DNA of 64,000 bases from Alkalilimnicola ehrlichii (GTDB lineage Bacteria > Pseudomonadota > Gammaproteobacteria > Nitrococcales > AK92). The translations under genes and the position numbers were made by a program. Every line of letters starts with the position of its first letter. Position 1 is the stretch's first letter. Positions 11,449 to 19,201 of the stretch are shown here, piece by piece. The notes under the pieces were generated by a model. That model did not search any database. It had not been told where the DNA came from and worked only from the letters and a program-made list of their open reading frames with translations. The stretch spans positions 1 through 64,000 of the forward strand of contig NZ_NFZV01000023.1 in the NCBI RefSeq assembly GCF_003399765.1, written 5' to 3'.

Positions 11449-12189
11449 CTAGTCGATAGGGCGCGCCGGGTCGCCGTTCGTTAAATGCATTTTGTACGTA
11501 CGCCAATCCGGCATTGTCGCATCGAGGAGACGGTAAAACCGCGGGCTGTGATTAAACTCCAACAAATGGCACAGCTCATGGGCAATGACGTAATCCAGAC
11601 ACGCTAGCGGATACCGGATCAAGTCTAAGTTAAGTGTGATCGATCCGCGACGGGAACAACTTCCCCAACGACTACGCATGCGACGAATCTTGAGCGGTGG
11701 TTGCACGATACCGTAGGCATGCATCCGCGCCACACCCAGCGCCAATCGCTCGGGAAACAGCGCCTCGGCTGTTCGGCGATACCAAGCCCAGAGTCGCTGT
11801 TCTACCTTTTCCGGCTCGGCGATATCTCGTGCTGCGATCGTTAAACGATCGTCCGTTAACCACACCTGAGGTCGAGCGGCGTATTGCAATTTAAGCGTAA
11901 GCCTCTCGCCTAAATATAAATGCTGCGCTCCGGAACGATACTCGGGCTGCGGCGGCCTGGGACGCTCGGCAAACTCCGCGCGTTTTGCCATCACCCAGGA
12001 TAGGCGCCGTTGCAGAAAATCCATCGCGACATGCTCGTCGCAGGCGAAAGGCACCCGCACCTCGACACGTCCGTCGGCGTAGACGTACAGCCCTAGACTG
12101 CGGCGACGGCTGTAGCGAATGACGAAGTTTAACTCGCCGTCCGGCGTCGCTAGCCGCGCCGGACGGCTCTCGCGCAGCGCCCGCCTCAT
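11449..12189 (-). CDS. ygjP: YgjP-like zinc metallopeptidase-fold protein (DUF45)
   Basis: A cytoplasmic protein of 246 residues from the YgjP/DUF45 family (M48-like metallopeptidase fold). The zinc motif HELCH is at residues 204-208 with a third ligand candidate H214, preceded by the family block RMRSRWGSCS (about 171-180). The physiological reaction is uncertain: family members have been described as peptidase-like, and E. coli YgjP as a UTP diphosphatase. ATG 12189 overlaps the stop of srkA (ATGA), which points to translational coupling. An upstream in-frame extension would lie inside srkA and is unlikely. Confidence 0.87.
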   Translation of the reverse strand: MRRALRESRPARLATPDGELNFVIRYSRRRSLGLYVYADGRVEVRVPFACDEHVAMDFLQRRLSWVMAKRAEFAERPRPPQPEYRSGAQHLYLGERLTLKLQYAARPQVWLTDDRLTIAARDIAEPEKVEQRLWAWYRRTAEALFPERLALGVARMHAYGIVQPPLKIRRMRSRWGSCSRRGSITLNLDLIRYPLACLDYVIAHELCHLLEFNHSPRFYRLLDATMPDWRTYKMHLTNGDPARPID

Positions 12190-13175
12190 ATCTGTAACGG
12201 CGGCTCGTCGAGCAAGGCGGCCTGCTCGCGCAGGCTCAGGATATGCTCCTCCCAAAACCGCGGCGAGTCGAACCACGGGAACGCCTGCGGGAAGGCGGGG
12301 TCGTCCCAGCGGCGGGCTAACCAAGCGGCGTAATTGATAATCCGCAACGTTCGTAACGCTTCGACAAGATGCAGCTCGCGGCGATTGAACTCGTAGAACT
12401 CTTCATAGCCTTCGACGATATCGGACAGTTGCAGGGCCTGCTCCATACGATCGCCGGAGAGTAACATCCATAAATCCTGTATCGCCGGCCCCATCCGGCA
12501 GTCATCGAGATCGACGAAATGTGGCCCGGCGTCTGTCCAGAGGATATTGCCCAAATGGCAGTCGCCGTGCAGGCGAATCTGCGCGCATTCCCCGGCCCGC
12601 TCGAAACTCGCTCGGATACGCACTAATAAGTCGTCCAGCAGGCTGGTGTAGGGCACGCGCAGCTCAGCCGGGATAACGTTATGCTGCAACAAGTACGCGA
12701 CCGGCTCTTCGGCCATACTCGCCACACTGAGCACGGGCCGGTGCTCGAAGGCACGTACCGACCCGACCGCGTGGATGCGTCCAAGAAAGCGCCCCACCCA
12801 AAGCCTGTCGTCGGCTTCTTGCAGCTCGGGCCAACGCCCGCCGCGGCGGGGGTAGAGCGCAAACCGGTAGCCCTCGAACTCGTGCAGTGTGCGCCCGTCG
12901 GTCGCTAAAGGGGCGACCACGGGAATTTCCCGCTCCGCCAGCTCTTGCGCGAAGGCATGCTCCTCTAAAATGGCAGCGTCGCTCCAACGCTCGGGTCGAT
13001 AGAACTTACCGACCAAGGGCGATTCGTCCTCGATGCCGATTTGGTAAACCCGATTTTCATAACTGTTCAGCGCAAGCAGGCGTCCGTCGCAGCGATAACC
13101 AGTTGCCTCGACGGCAGCCAATACCTGCTCCGGTCCGAGATTGGCATAAGGCGCCTCATTTACCGTTGCCGTCAT
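12186..13175 (-). CDS. srkA: Stress response kinase A (SrkA/YihE)
   Basis: A Ser/Thr protein kinase of the APH-like fold, 329 residues, very close to the 328 of E. coli SrkA, which protects cells against envelope and other stress-induced death. The N-terminal lobe has the nucleotide-contact region SYENRVYQIG, and the catalytic loop is LHGDCHLGN with metal-binding FVDLDD further on. The ATG at 13175 has GGGAGGAG just upstream. It forms a coupled pair with the downstream ygjP-like gene. Confidence 0.93.
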   Translation of the reverse strand: MTATVNEAPYANLGPEQVLAAVEATGYRCDGRLLALNSYENRVYQIGIEDESPLVGKFYRPERWSDAAILEEHAFAQELAEREIPVVAPLATDGRTLHEFEGYRFALYPRRGGRWPELQEADDRLWVGRFLGRIHAVGSVRAFEHRPVLSVASMAEEPVAYLLQHNVIPAELRVPYTSLLDDLLVRIRASFERAGECAQIRLHGDCHLGNILWTDAGPHFVDLDDCRMGPAIQDLWMLLSGDRMEQALQLSDIVEGYEEFYEFNRRELHLVEALRTLRIINYAAWLARRWDDPAFPQAFPWFDSPRFWEEHILSLREQAALLDEPPLQI

Positions 13176-13544
13176 ATGCTCGCTCCTCCCCTGCGATAGG
13201 CCTCCACTATACGGCATAAGGAGCCAGCTAGCAGGATGCTGGAAAGTGTTGTTTGGCCGCAAGAGAAACAGCGATAGCCGCAGTAGAAAAAACCACATAG
13301 AGAACTAGGCTAAAAAAAGCGGATTTGATCGAAAAAATATATGTGTACTTCACCCCTAACTAGGCGTATTCTGCATTTGGTCGAACGAGATTCTTTACCG
13401 GCGCTTGCGGCTGCGCTATCGCTGACCGGAAGCTGGATGGAGAGACCGGAGCGACCTGAGAGAGCGTCTTTATTCGTTAAGGGCGCCGTTTAGTAGATCA
13501 GGCTCCAGTACGGAGCCATTGCATGTTGAAGAGTGAACACGATT
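13176..13544. other. Divergent intergenic region, srkA / RRM gene
   Basis: A 369-base gap. It carries an AT-rich stretch near 13308-13345 (a run of A, GATCGAAAAAATATATGTG) suitable for promoters. The roughly 150 bases before the RRM start form a long leader, which is common for cold- or stress-inducible RNA-binding proteins, but I see no definite cold-box motif. Confidence 0.35.
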
Positions 13545-13814
13545 ATGAAGTCGATCTATGTAGGCAACCTGCCGTTTACCGCCACGGAAGACGAGGTCCG
13601 CGGCCTGTTTGAAGCCTACGGTGCCGTTAGTTCCGTAAAACTTATCTCCGACCGTGAAACCGGCCGTCCGCGCGGTTTCGGCTTCGTCGAGATGGATGAC
13701 AGCGAAGCGCTGCAGGCCATTTCGGAGCTTAACGGCCGTGACATGGGCGGCCGCACGCTGCGCATCAACGAAGCTCAAGAGCGCGCTCCGCGCCCGCAGC
13801 GGGCCCGCTGGTAA
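13545..13814 (+). CDS. RRM-domain RNA-binding protein
   Basis: A single RNA-recognition-motif protein of 89 residues. RNP2 is IYVGNL (residues 4-9) and RNP1 is RGFGFVEM (43-50), with a short Arg/Pro tail. Such proteins bind single-stranded RNA and are often induced by cold in cyanobacteria and proteobacteria. The start could also be a GTG twelve bases upstream (13533); ATG 13545 gives the normal MKSIYVGNL. A strong terminator follows 21 bases after the stop, so the gene is monocistronic. Confidence 0.92.
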   Translation: MKSIYVGNLPFTATEDEVRGLFEAYGAVSSVKLISDRETGRPRGFGFVEMDDSEALQAISELNGRDMGGRTLRINEAQERAPRPQRARW

Positions 13815-13835
13815 GATCGGCAGTCCGTTTTAAGT

Positions 13836-13864
13836 AAAAAGCCGGCTTCAAGCCGGCTTTTTTA
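13836..13864 (+). terminator. Rho-independent terminator of the RRM gene
   Basis: AAAAAGCCGGC and GCCGGCTTTTT form an 11-bp stem with loop TTCAA, ending in a T-run. Its A-rich left arm also makes it usable on the minus strand for the convergent HD-GYP gene. Confidence 0.93.
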
Positions 13865-13924
13865 TTATGCTTCGCGGGATAGCGGAAGCAGCACACGGCC
13901 TAACTAGCCGCAATGGCAACGCCC

Positions 13925-14875
13925 TCACGCCATTAACAGCTCCGCGCCGTCGGCCGCGGCAGGCACCGTATCGATCCCCACTTCGGCAGGCTCGACCGTG
14001 CGCTTTATTTGCCAACCCGGTACATTCTCTAAAAGCGCCAGATCCACTAAACGGTGATCGCATACCGTGCCGTCGGGCTCGCGCAACTGCAAGACGACCG
14101 GTGCTTCGGTACTCAAGCGCTGGCGTCGTATAACCACGGCCAACGCCCCGCTGGTCAACTCCACCAAACTACCGTCGGGATAAACGCCGAGAAAGTGAAC
14201 GAATTCCTGAATGAGGTCACGCCCATAATGCTTGGCGCCGGCCTGCAGAATTCGTACGGCTTGCTGCGGCGTCATCGCCGAGCGGTAACACCGATCGCTG
14301 GTAATCGCTTCATACACATCGGCAACCGCGGTCACCATCACGGCTGTATGGATTCGGCTTCCGCATAAACCGCGCGGATAGCCGCTACCGTCAACCCGCT
14401 CATGATGGTCGCGCACAACCGAGAGCGCTATAGGCGGTAATTGCCTACACTCCCGCAACAAGCGATAACCATCCTCCGGATGACGCCGCAAAACAGCGAA
14501 CTCTTCGGAGCTTAATGCCCCTGGCTTATTTAAGATATCGAGCGGCGTGTGCAACTTTCCGATATCGTGCAGCAATGCGCCCAAGGCCGCTTGCTCCAAC
14601 TCGTCTCTATCGAGCCCGAGATAGCGACCAAACGCCAAGGTCATAAGGCAGACATTAAGCGAATGTACATGCGTGGCCGGATCCCGCGCTTGCAGCTCAT
14701 CTAGCCACAAGCTCGCGGCGTCATGCCCTGCCGACGCAGTCGCTAACGTTTCAACACACGCCCAGGCGCTGTCCACGGACACGGCAAGCCCCAGCCGCCC
14801 GGTATCCAGCATGGTTTGCGCCGCCCGTTTCAAGGCACGCCGTTGCGCCAATCCCCGCTCCACGCCTTCAGCCAC
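13925..14875 (-). CDS. HD-GYP domain cyclic-di-GMP phosphodiesterase
   Basis: A 316-residue protein with an HD-GYP domain, which hydrolyses cyclic-di-GMP. Metal-binding signatures are LLHDIGK (HD at 103-104), H132, and HHERVDGSGYP at 157-167, so the GYP motif is intact. The first about 60 residues are helical and lack the full DUF3391 region seen in many relatives, so no separate sensor domain is visible. The start is GTG at 14875 with GAGG upstream. It converges with the RRM gene and diverges from uup. Confidence 0.92.
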   Translation of the reverse strand: MAEGVERGLAQRRALKRAAQTMLDTGRLGLAVSVDSAWACVETLATASAGHDAASLWLDELQARDPATHVHSLNVCLMTLAFGRYLGLDRDELEQAALGALLHDIGKLHTPLDILNKPGALSSEEFAVLRRHPEDGYRLLRECRQLPPIALSVVRDHHERVDGSGYPRGLCGSRIHTAVMVTAVADVYEAITSDRCYRSAMTPQQAVRILQAGAKHYGRDLIQEFVHFLGVYPDGSLVELTSGALAVVIRRQRLSTEAPVVLQLREPDGTVCDHRLVDLALLENVPGWQIKRTVEPAEVGIDTVPAAADGAELLMA

Positions 14876-15012
14876 AGCACATCCTCATTAGAATCCCCAC
14901 ATCAGTTAACACGGAAATACCAACAAAAAGGTTCCACTGGCAGAACAAAAGCCGAGACGCTGGTACACTATGCGCTTCGATCGGGTTCCCAATCGCTCAG
15001 TGGTTATCAACC

Positions 15013-16905
15013 GTGTTACTTCGACTCCAAGGCATCAGCGTTAGCTTCGGCGGTCCTCCGCTACTGGATAAGGTCGACATGCAGCTCGAGCGCGGCGAGC
15101 GGGTCTGCTTAGTCGGCCGCAACGGCAGCGGCAAATCGACATTGCTAAAAGTCGTCAGCGGCGATATTACGCCCGACGAAGGCGAGATCCGTTTCCCCCC
15201 GAGTGCCCACGTCGCTCGACTGACACAAGAGGTTCCCCTGGGAACGTCCGGGCCTGTTTTTCAGGTGATTGCCGAAGGCCTTGGCGATACGGCCCCTTTG
15301 CTGGCCAAATACCACCAGATTAGCCAAGCATTAGCGAGCGATCCGAGCGAAGAACGGCTAGCCGAATTAGAACGCGTACAACACCAACTCGAAGCCAGCG
15401 GCGGTTGGGATGCGCGAAATAAAGTAGAAACCGTTATTTCGCGGCTCGGCTTACCGGCCGAAGCCGAGTTTAGTGCGCTCTCGGGCGGGCTAAAGCGACG
15501 GGTACTGCTTGGGCAGGCGTTAGTTCGCGAACCTGATCTGTTACTGTTGGACGAACCGACTAATCACCTCGATATCGAGGCCATCCGTTGGTTGGAAGAG
15601 TTCTTGCTCAGCTATGGCGGTACCCTGTTGTTTATCACCCACGACCGGATGTTCCTGCAGAAGCTGGCAACCCGAATCGTCGAGCTTGACCGCGGTCAGT
15701 TAAGCAGCTGGCCAGGCGACTACAATACGTATTTGCAGCGAAAAGAGGCGCAGCTTGAGGCGGAAGCCAATCAGCAAGCGCTGTTCGACAAGAAGCTGGC
15801 GCAGGAAGAAGCCTGGATACGGCAAGGTATCAAAGCGCGTCGTACGCGTAACGAAGGCCGCGTGCGAGCGTTAAAGGCCATGCGCGAAGAGCGCCGCCAG
15901 CGCCGCGAGCTTACGGGTAAAGCCAACATTCAATTGCAAGACGCCGACCGCTCGGGGAAACTCGTCTGCGAAGCGATCGATATCAGTCACAGTTACGACG
16001 GCCGCCCGCTGATCAAGGATTTTTCGACCACCATCATGCGTGGCGACAAAATCGGCATCGTCGGCCCCAATGGCGCCGGCAAAACCACTTTGCTGAATAT
16101 CCTGCTAGGCCGGCTAACGCCGGAACAGGGCTCGGTTCGCCTCGGCACCAAATTAGAGATCGCCTATTTCGATCAAATGCGCGGAGCCCTTCAGGAAAAC
16201 GCCACGGTGGCCGATAACGTTGGTGAGGGTAGCGAAAAAGTCGTTGTCAACGGTAAGCCCAAACACATCATGGGCTACTTGCAAGACTTTCTATTCCCGC
16301 CGGAGCGGGCGCGCACTCCGGTCAAAGCGCTCTCTGGCGGCGAACGCAACCGACTGTTATTGGCGAAGTTATTTACGCAACCCGCCAATGTGTTGGTGAT
16401 GGACGAACCCACCAACGATTTGGATATCGAGACGCTGGATCTACTTGAAGAGCTGCTTATAGACTATGCGGGAACCTTGTTAATCGTCAGCCACGACCGC
16501 ACCTTCCTCAACAATGTCGTGACAAGTACGCTCGCCTTTGAAGGCGAAGGACGCGTTAACGAATATGTGGGAGGTTACGACGATTGGCTGCGGCAAAAGC
16601 CGGTGGCAGCCGCGCCAAAGCCCAGCAAGAAGGGGCCGGCGCCGACGACGGAAAAACCGAAGCCTGTCACCGAACGCAAAGCGAAATTAGGTTATAAGGA
16701 ACAACGGGAACTCGACGCTCTACCGCAGCAGATCGAAACACTAGAAGCAGAACTGAGCGATTTGCACCAGCTTCTGGCTGACGACAAGCTATACCGTGAG
16801 GGGACGGAGGCCATCACATCCGCTCAAGCCAGGCTGGCTGAAACTGAGCAGGCACTGGAAGACGCCTACGCGCGTTGGGAGGCGCTGGAAGCGCGCCGCA
16901 ACTAA
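15013..16905 (+). CDS. uup: ABC-F family ATPase Uup
   Basis: A soluble tandem ABC ATPase of 630 residues with no membrane domain. Walker A motifs are GRNGSGKST and GPNGAGKTT; signatures LSGGLKRR and LSGGERNR; Walker B regions LLLLDEPTNHLD and VLVMDEPTNDLD. The C-terminal 90 residues, after a Lys/Pro linker, form a coiled coil as in Uup, which binds branched DNA and also acts on ribosomes. The start is a GTG giving MLLRLQGISVSFGG. It is read away from the HD-GYP gene with about 135 bases between. Confidence 0.94.
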   Translation: MLLRLQGISVSFGGPPLLDKVDMQLERGERVCLVGRNGSGKSTLLKVVSGDITPDEGEIRFPPSAHVARLTQEVPLGTSGPVFQVIAEGLGDTAPLLAKYHQISQALASDPSEERLAELERVQHQLEASGGWDARNKVETVISRLGLPAEAEFSALSGGLKRRVLLGQALVREPDLLLLDEPTNHLDIEAIRWLEEFLLSYGGTLLFITHDRMFLQKLATRIVELDRGQLSSWPGDYNTYLQRKEAQLEAEANQQALFDKKLAQEEAWIRQGIKARRTRNEGRVRALKAMREERRQRRELTGKANIQLQDADRSGKLVCEAIDISHSYDGRPLIKDFSTTIMRGDKIGIVGPNGAGKTTLLNILLGRLTPEQGSVRLGTKLEIAYFDQMRGALQENATVADNVGEGSEKVVVNGKPKHIMGYLQDFLFPPERARTPVKALSGGERNRLLLAKLFTQPANVLVMDEPTNDLDIETLDLLEELLIDYAGTLLIVSHDRTFLNNVVTSTLAFEGEGRVNEYVGGYDDWLRQKPVAAAPKPSKKGPAPTTEKPKPVTERKAKLGYKEQRELDALPQQIETLEAELSDLHQLLADDKLYREGTEAITSAQARLAETEQALEDAYARWEALEARRN

Positions 16906-17270
16906 TACCGCGGCCGTCTGCAGTAAGTGCGGGCGCAATCCAACGACCCCACATACGGGCCTTAAAAACAAGGGTAAGCCCGTATAGCGAACAAGAATGC
17001 CGCCCTTTAAAGAGGCTTGGGTAATGTTTAATTCCCGCTGCCTCCTTAACAGGTTGCGCAAAAATAGCCGCTGAGGCCATTTTTAACGCAACCGGCAATC
17101 CGTTTTCGCGGATTGCGCAAGGGCGGAGGCGGTTTTCAAGAACAACAATCGGGGGATCACCTTAGTACAAACGGGTGTGCCCCTGATCGGGAAGGCTTGA
17201 TTGTGCGTGAGCGTTTTACACTAACAATTACTGACTTTCGGGGGCTCGCCACTTTACGCTGAGCCAGATC
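16906..17270. ncRNA. Structured intergenic region with three stem-loops (candidate RNA)
   Basis: No coding gene is visible in 365 bases, but three stem-loops follow each other: atacgggc/gcccgtat at 16953-16985; a 42-base hairpin at 17052-17093 with outer ggttgcg/cgcaacc and inner aaaaatagcc/ggccattttt arms; and gcaatccg/cggattgc at 17095-17116. None ends in a T-run on either strand, so they are not simple terminators. A promoter for the M23 gene is expected at 17180-17270. A small RNA or leader structure is possible but unproven. Confidence 0.35.
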
Positions 17271-18128
17271 GTGAAGACGTATGCCATCGGCGTGGTGGCG
17301 GCGGTGTTCGCGACTCTGGTTATCGGGGCGGCGGTTATCTTCTGGCTAAGCGGTCAAGTCGGGACGCTCAGCGGCGATATCCGTCAACTTGAGGAGCGGC
17401 GCGAGAAGGTACATGCCGATTACCAAAAGCTGCTCACCGAGTTCCAATCGAAAAGTGCGGAGCTGACAAAAGTCAGCGACGAGCTTGGTCATATCGAAAT
17501 GCTTATCGGCCTGGAGCCGACACCGGAAATCGACATCCACAGTCGTCTCGATGCGGCCAGCCAAACCGCGCTGGAGAAAATGATCATGCTGCAAAGCATT
17601 CCGAACGGCTTTCCGGTCGAGCGGCGCGGCGTTACCAGCCCCTATGGCTGGCGTACCCATCCGGTACGCGGCGATCGTCGCTTCCACGCCGGTATCGACC
17701 TTCGCGCCTCCACGGGGACGCCTGTCTACGCCACCGCCGACGGCGTTGTCGAATGGGCCGCTTACCACCAAAACAGCGGCCTCGGAAATCTCATTATTTT
17801 GCAGCATAATTTGGGCTTTAATACTTACTACGGGCATCTTGATAGTATTAAAGTCAAGACCGGCGAGTTTGTTAAGAAAGGCGACCTGATCGGCCATAGT
17901 GGCGCGACAGGCATGGTCAGCGGCCCTCACCTCCACTACGAGGTTCGACACATTCACCGCCGCTTAGACCCTAAACCATTCCTGGAATGGAGTCTGGACA
18001 ACTACGAAACGTTGTTTGAAAAGGAGAACCAGGTGCAATGGGATTCACTAGCACAAGCGGTAAAAAGAAAAGCCAACATGCCGGGACAACGATTATCGCT
18101 TCTGGAACCCGTATCGACGGCGAACTAA
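17271..18128 (+). CDS. M23 family peptidase (LytM-type), membrane anchored
   Basis: An inner-membrane anchored peptidoglycan endopeptidase-like protein of 285 residues. One transmembrane segment spans residues 5-27, a coiled coil runs from about 33 to 75, and the LytM domain from 110 to 235. Zinc and catalytic residues are all present: HAGID (H139, D143) and GPHLHYEV (H220, H222). The start is GTG. The last 91 bases overlap the bactofilin gene in another frame. M23 peptidase and bactofilin genes are adjacent in many bacteria, where they act together on cell shape; that role is inferred here. Confidence 0.92.
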   Translation: MKTYAIGVVAAVFATLVIGAAVIFWLSGQVGTLSGDIRQLEERREKVHADYQKLLTEFQSKSAELTKVSDELGHIEMLIGLEPTPEIDIHSRLDAASQTALEKMIMLQSIPNGFPVERRGVTSPYGWRTHPVRGDRRFHAGIDLRASTGTPVYATADGVVEWAAYHQNSGLGNLIILQHNLGFNTYYGHLDSIKVKTGEFVKKGDLIGHSGATGMVSGPHLHYEVRHIHRRLDPKPFLEWSLDNYETLFEKENQVQWDSLAQAVKRKANMPGQRLSLLEPVSTAN

Positions 18129-18454
18129 AGCCGGCAGGCGAGTTGCAGCTCGATGGTATTTTAGTTGGCGGCATAGAAACCAGTAACGATGTGACCATCG
18201 GCGACGAAGGCAGCTTCGACGGCACACTGCAAGCCCGTTGCCTTCGCATCAGCGGCCATGCTCGCGGCAAGATCGAGTGCGAACGCGTTGAGATCTTGGC
18301 CAACGGCTGCGTGACCGGGGAGATCTTTAGCAACGAGCTTGTCATTGCCTCGGGCGGACGCTTTCATGGCGAAAGCCATGAGAAGCGCGAGGCGGGTAGC
18401 AACAGCACCAGCTCATCCGACGAAGAAGCCTTCATGCGCTCTATCGCCCTATAA
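18038..18454 (+). CDS. Bactofilin (polymer-forming cytoskeletal protein)
   Basis: A 138-residue bactofilin: a central right-handed beta-helix of short repeats (for example TRIDGELKPAGELQLDG, VTIGDEGSFDGTL, ISGHARGKIECERVEI) flanked by a polar N-terminus and a disordered serine-rich C-terminus. Bactofilins polymerise without nucleotide and often recruit M23 peptidases to define cell shape. The ATG at 18038 lies inside the 3' end of the peptidase gene, overlapping by 91 bases, with AAAGGAG about 18 bases before it. A later start would delete family-conserved residues only at the extreme N-terminus, so the exact start is less sure than the gene. Confidence 0.92.
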   Translation: MGFTSTSGKKKSQHAGTTIIASGTRIDGELKPAGELQLDGILVGGIETSNDVTIGDEGSFDGTLQARCLRISGHARGKIECERVEILANGCVTGEIFSNELVIASGGRFHGESHEKREAGSNSTSSSDEEAFMRSIAL

Positions 18455-18694
18455 ATAACACAAACCAACCTTGCGCTACGGCGGAGCCACCCGCCGCCGT
18501 AGCGGTAACCTCTTGCCGCGTTTGCCGCGATACGCTCCCCCCTCCCTTGTCGAAAGACCACATTGCCAATAAAACCGCATTAGCAGGCCGCTGAAAAATC
18601 GCTTTTTGGTGGCCCTCAAAGGCAGCGAGCCGAATCAAACCTAGGGTGGATTTGGTCGGTACCCTGTCAAATACCCACTATTCAGGCAGCACGT

Positions 18695-18997
18695 ATGAAC
18701 CAACTCAACGGTCAAACAAGGGCGCTCTCCCGCAACCCTTTCTTACAAATACTAAGCCTCATCGGGGCAGTGCTGCTGCTGACGGCTGCGGTGTTTATCG
18801 GTGCTTTTTTGTTTGCAGCACTCCTCGGCCTGCTGGCCTTGGCCGCGATTATTCTTTATGTCCGTATCTGGTGGTTCGGCCGCCAATGGCGGAAGCGCAA
18901 ACGAGCGGAGCATGACACCACCGCCAAGGGCCAAATCATCGAGGGAGAATACAAATACACCGAACAACGCACTTCTCGCCGCCAGCGCGAACGCTAG
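18695..18997 (+). CDS. Small membrane protein with basic tail
   Basis: A protein of 100 residues with two closely spaced hydrophobic stretches, about residues 17-58, then a very basic tail (RQWRKRKR and RTSRRQRER). It is probably an inner-membrane protein with the tail in the cytoplasm. It has a clear ATG, and the coding statistics resemble the neighbours. I do not recognise a named family; similar short proteins are annotated as hypothetical. It stands alone between the bactofilin and the GGDEF-EAL gene. Confidence 0.65.
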   Translation: MNQLNGQTRALSRNPFLQILSLIGAVLLLTAAVFIGAFLFAALLGLLALAAIILYVRIWWFGRQWRKRKRAEHDTTAKGQIIEGEYKYTEQRTSRRQRER

Positions 18998-19201
18998 TGG
19001 TCGATCACGCCTAGATTTACCAACCCCAGTTGACATTCAGGCTTCGAGCCGGCCGCCGATAACAAAAGAAGCAGCACCCTAACAAGCTCAGGGAAAACCT
19101 GACAAACCCATAGGGCTTCCGCCGCACACTGGCCTATACGGGGGCAAGGCGCGGCGGTGGGTTTGATATCGACCTAGCGCAAGGAAGAAGAACTCGAAAC
19201 T

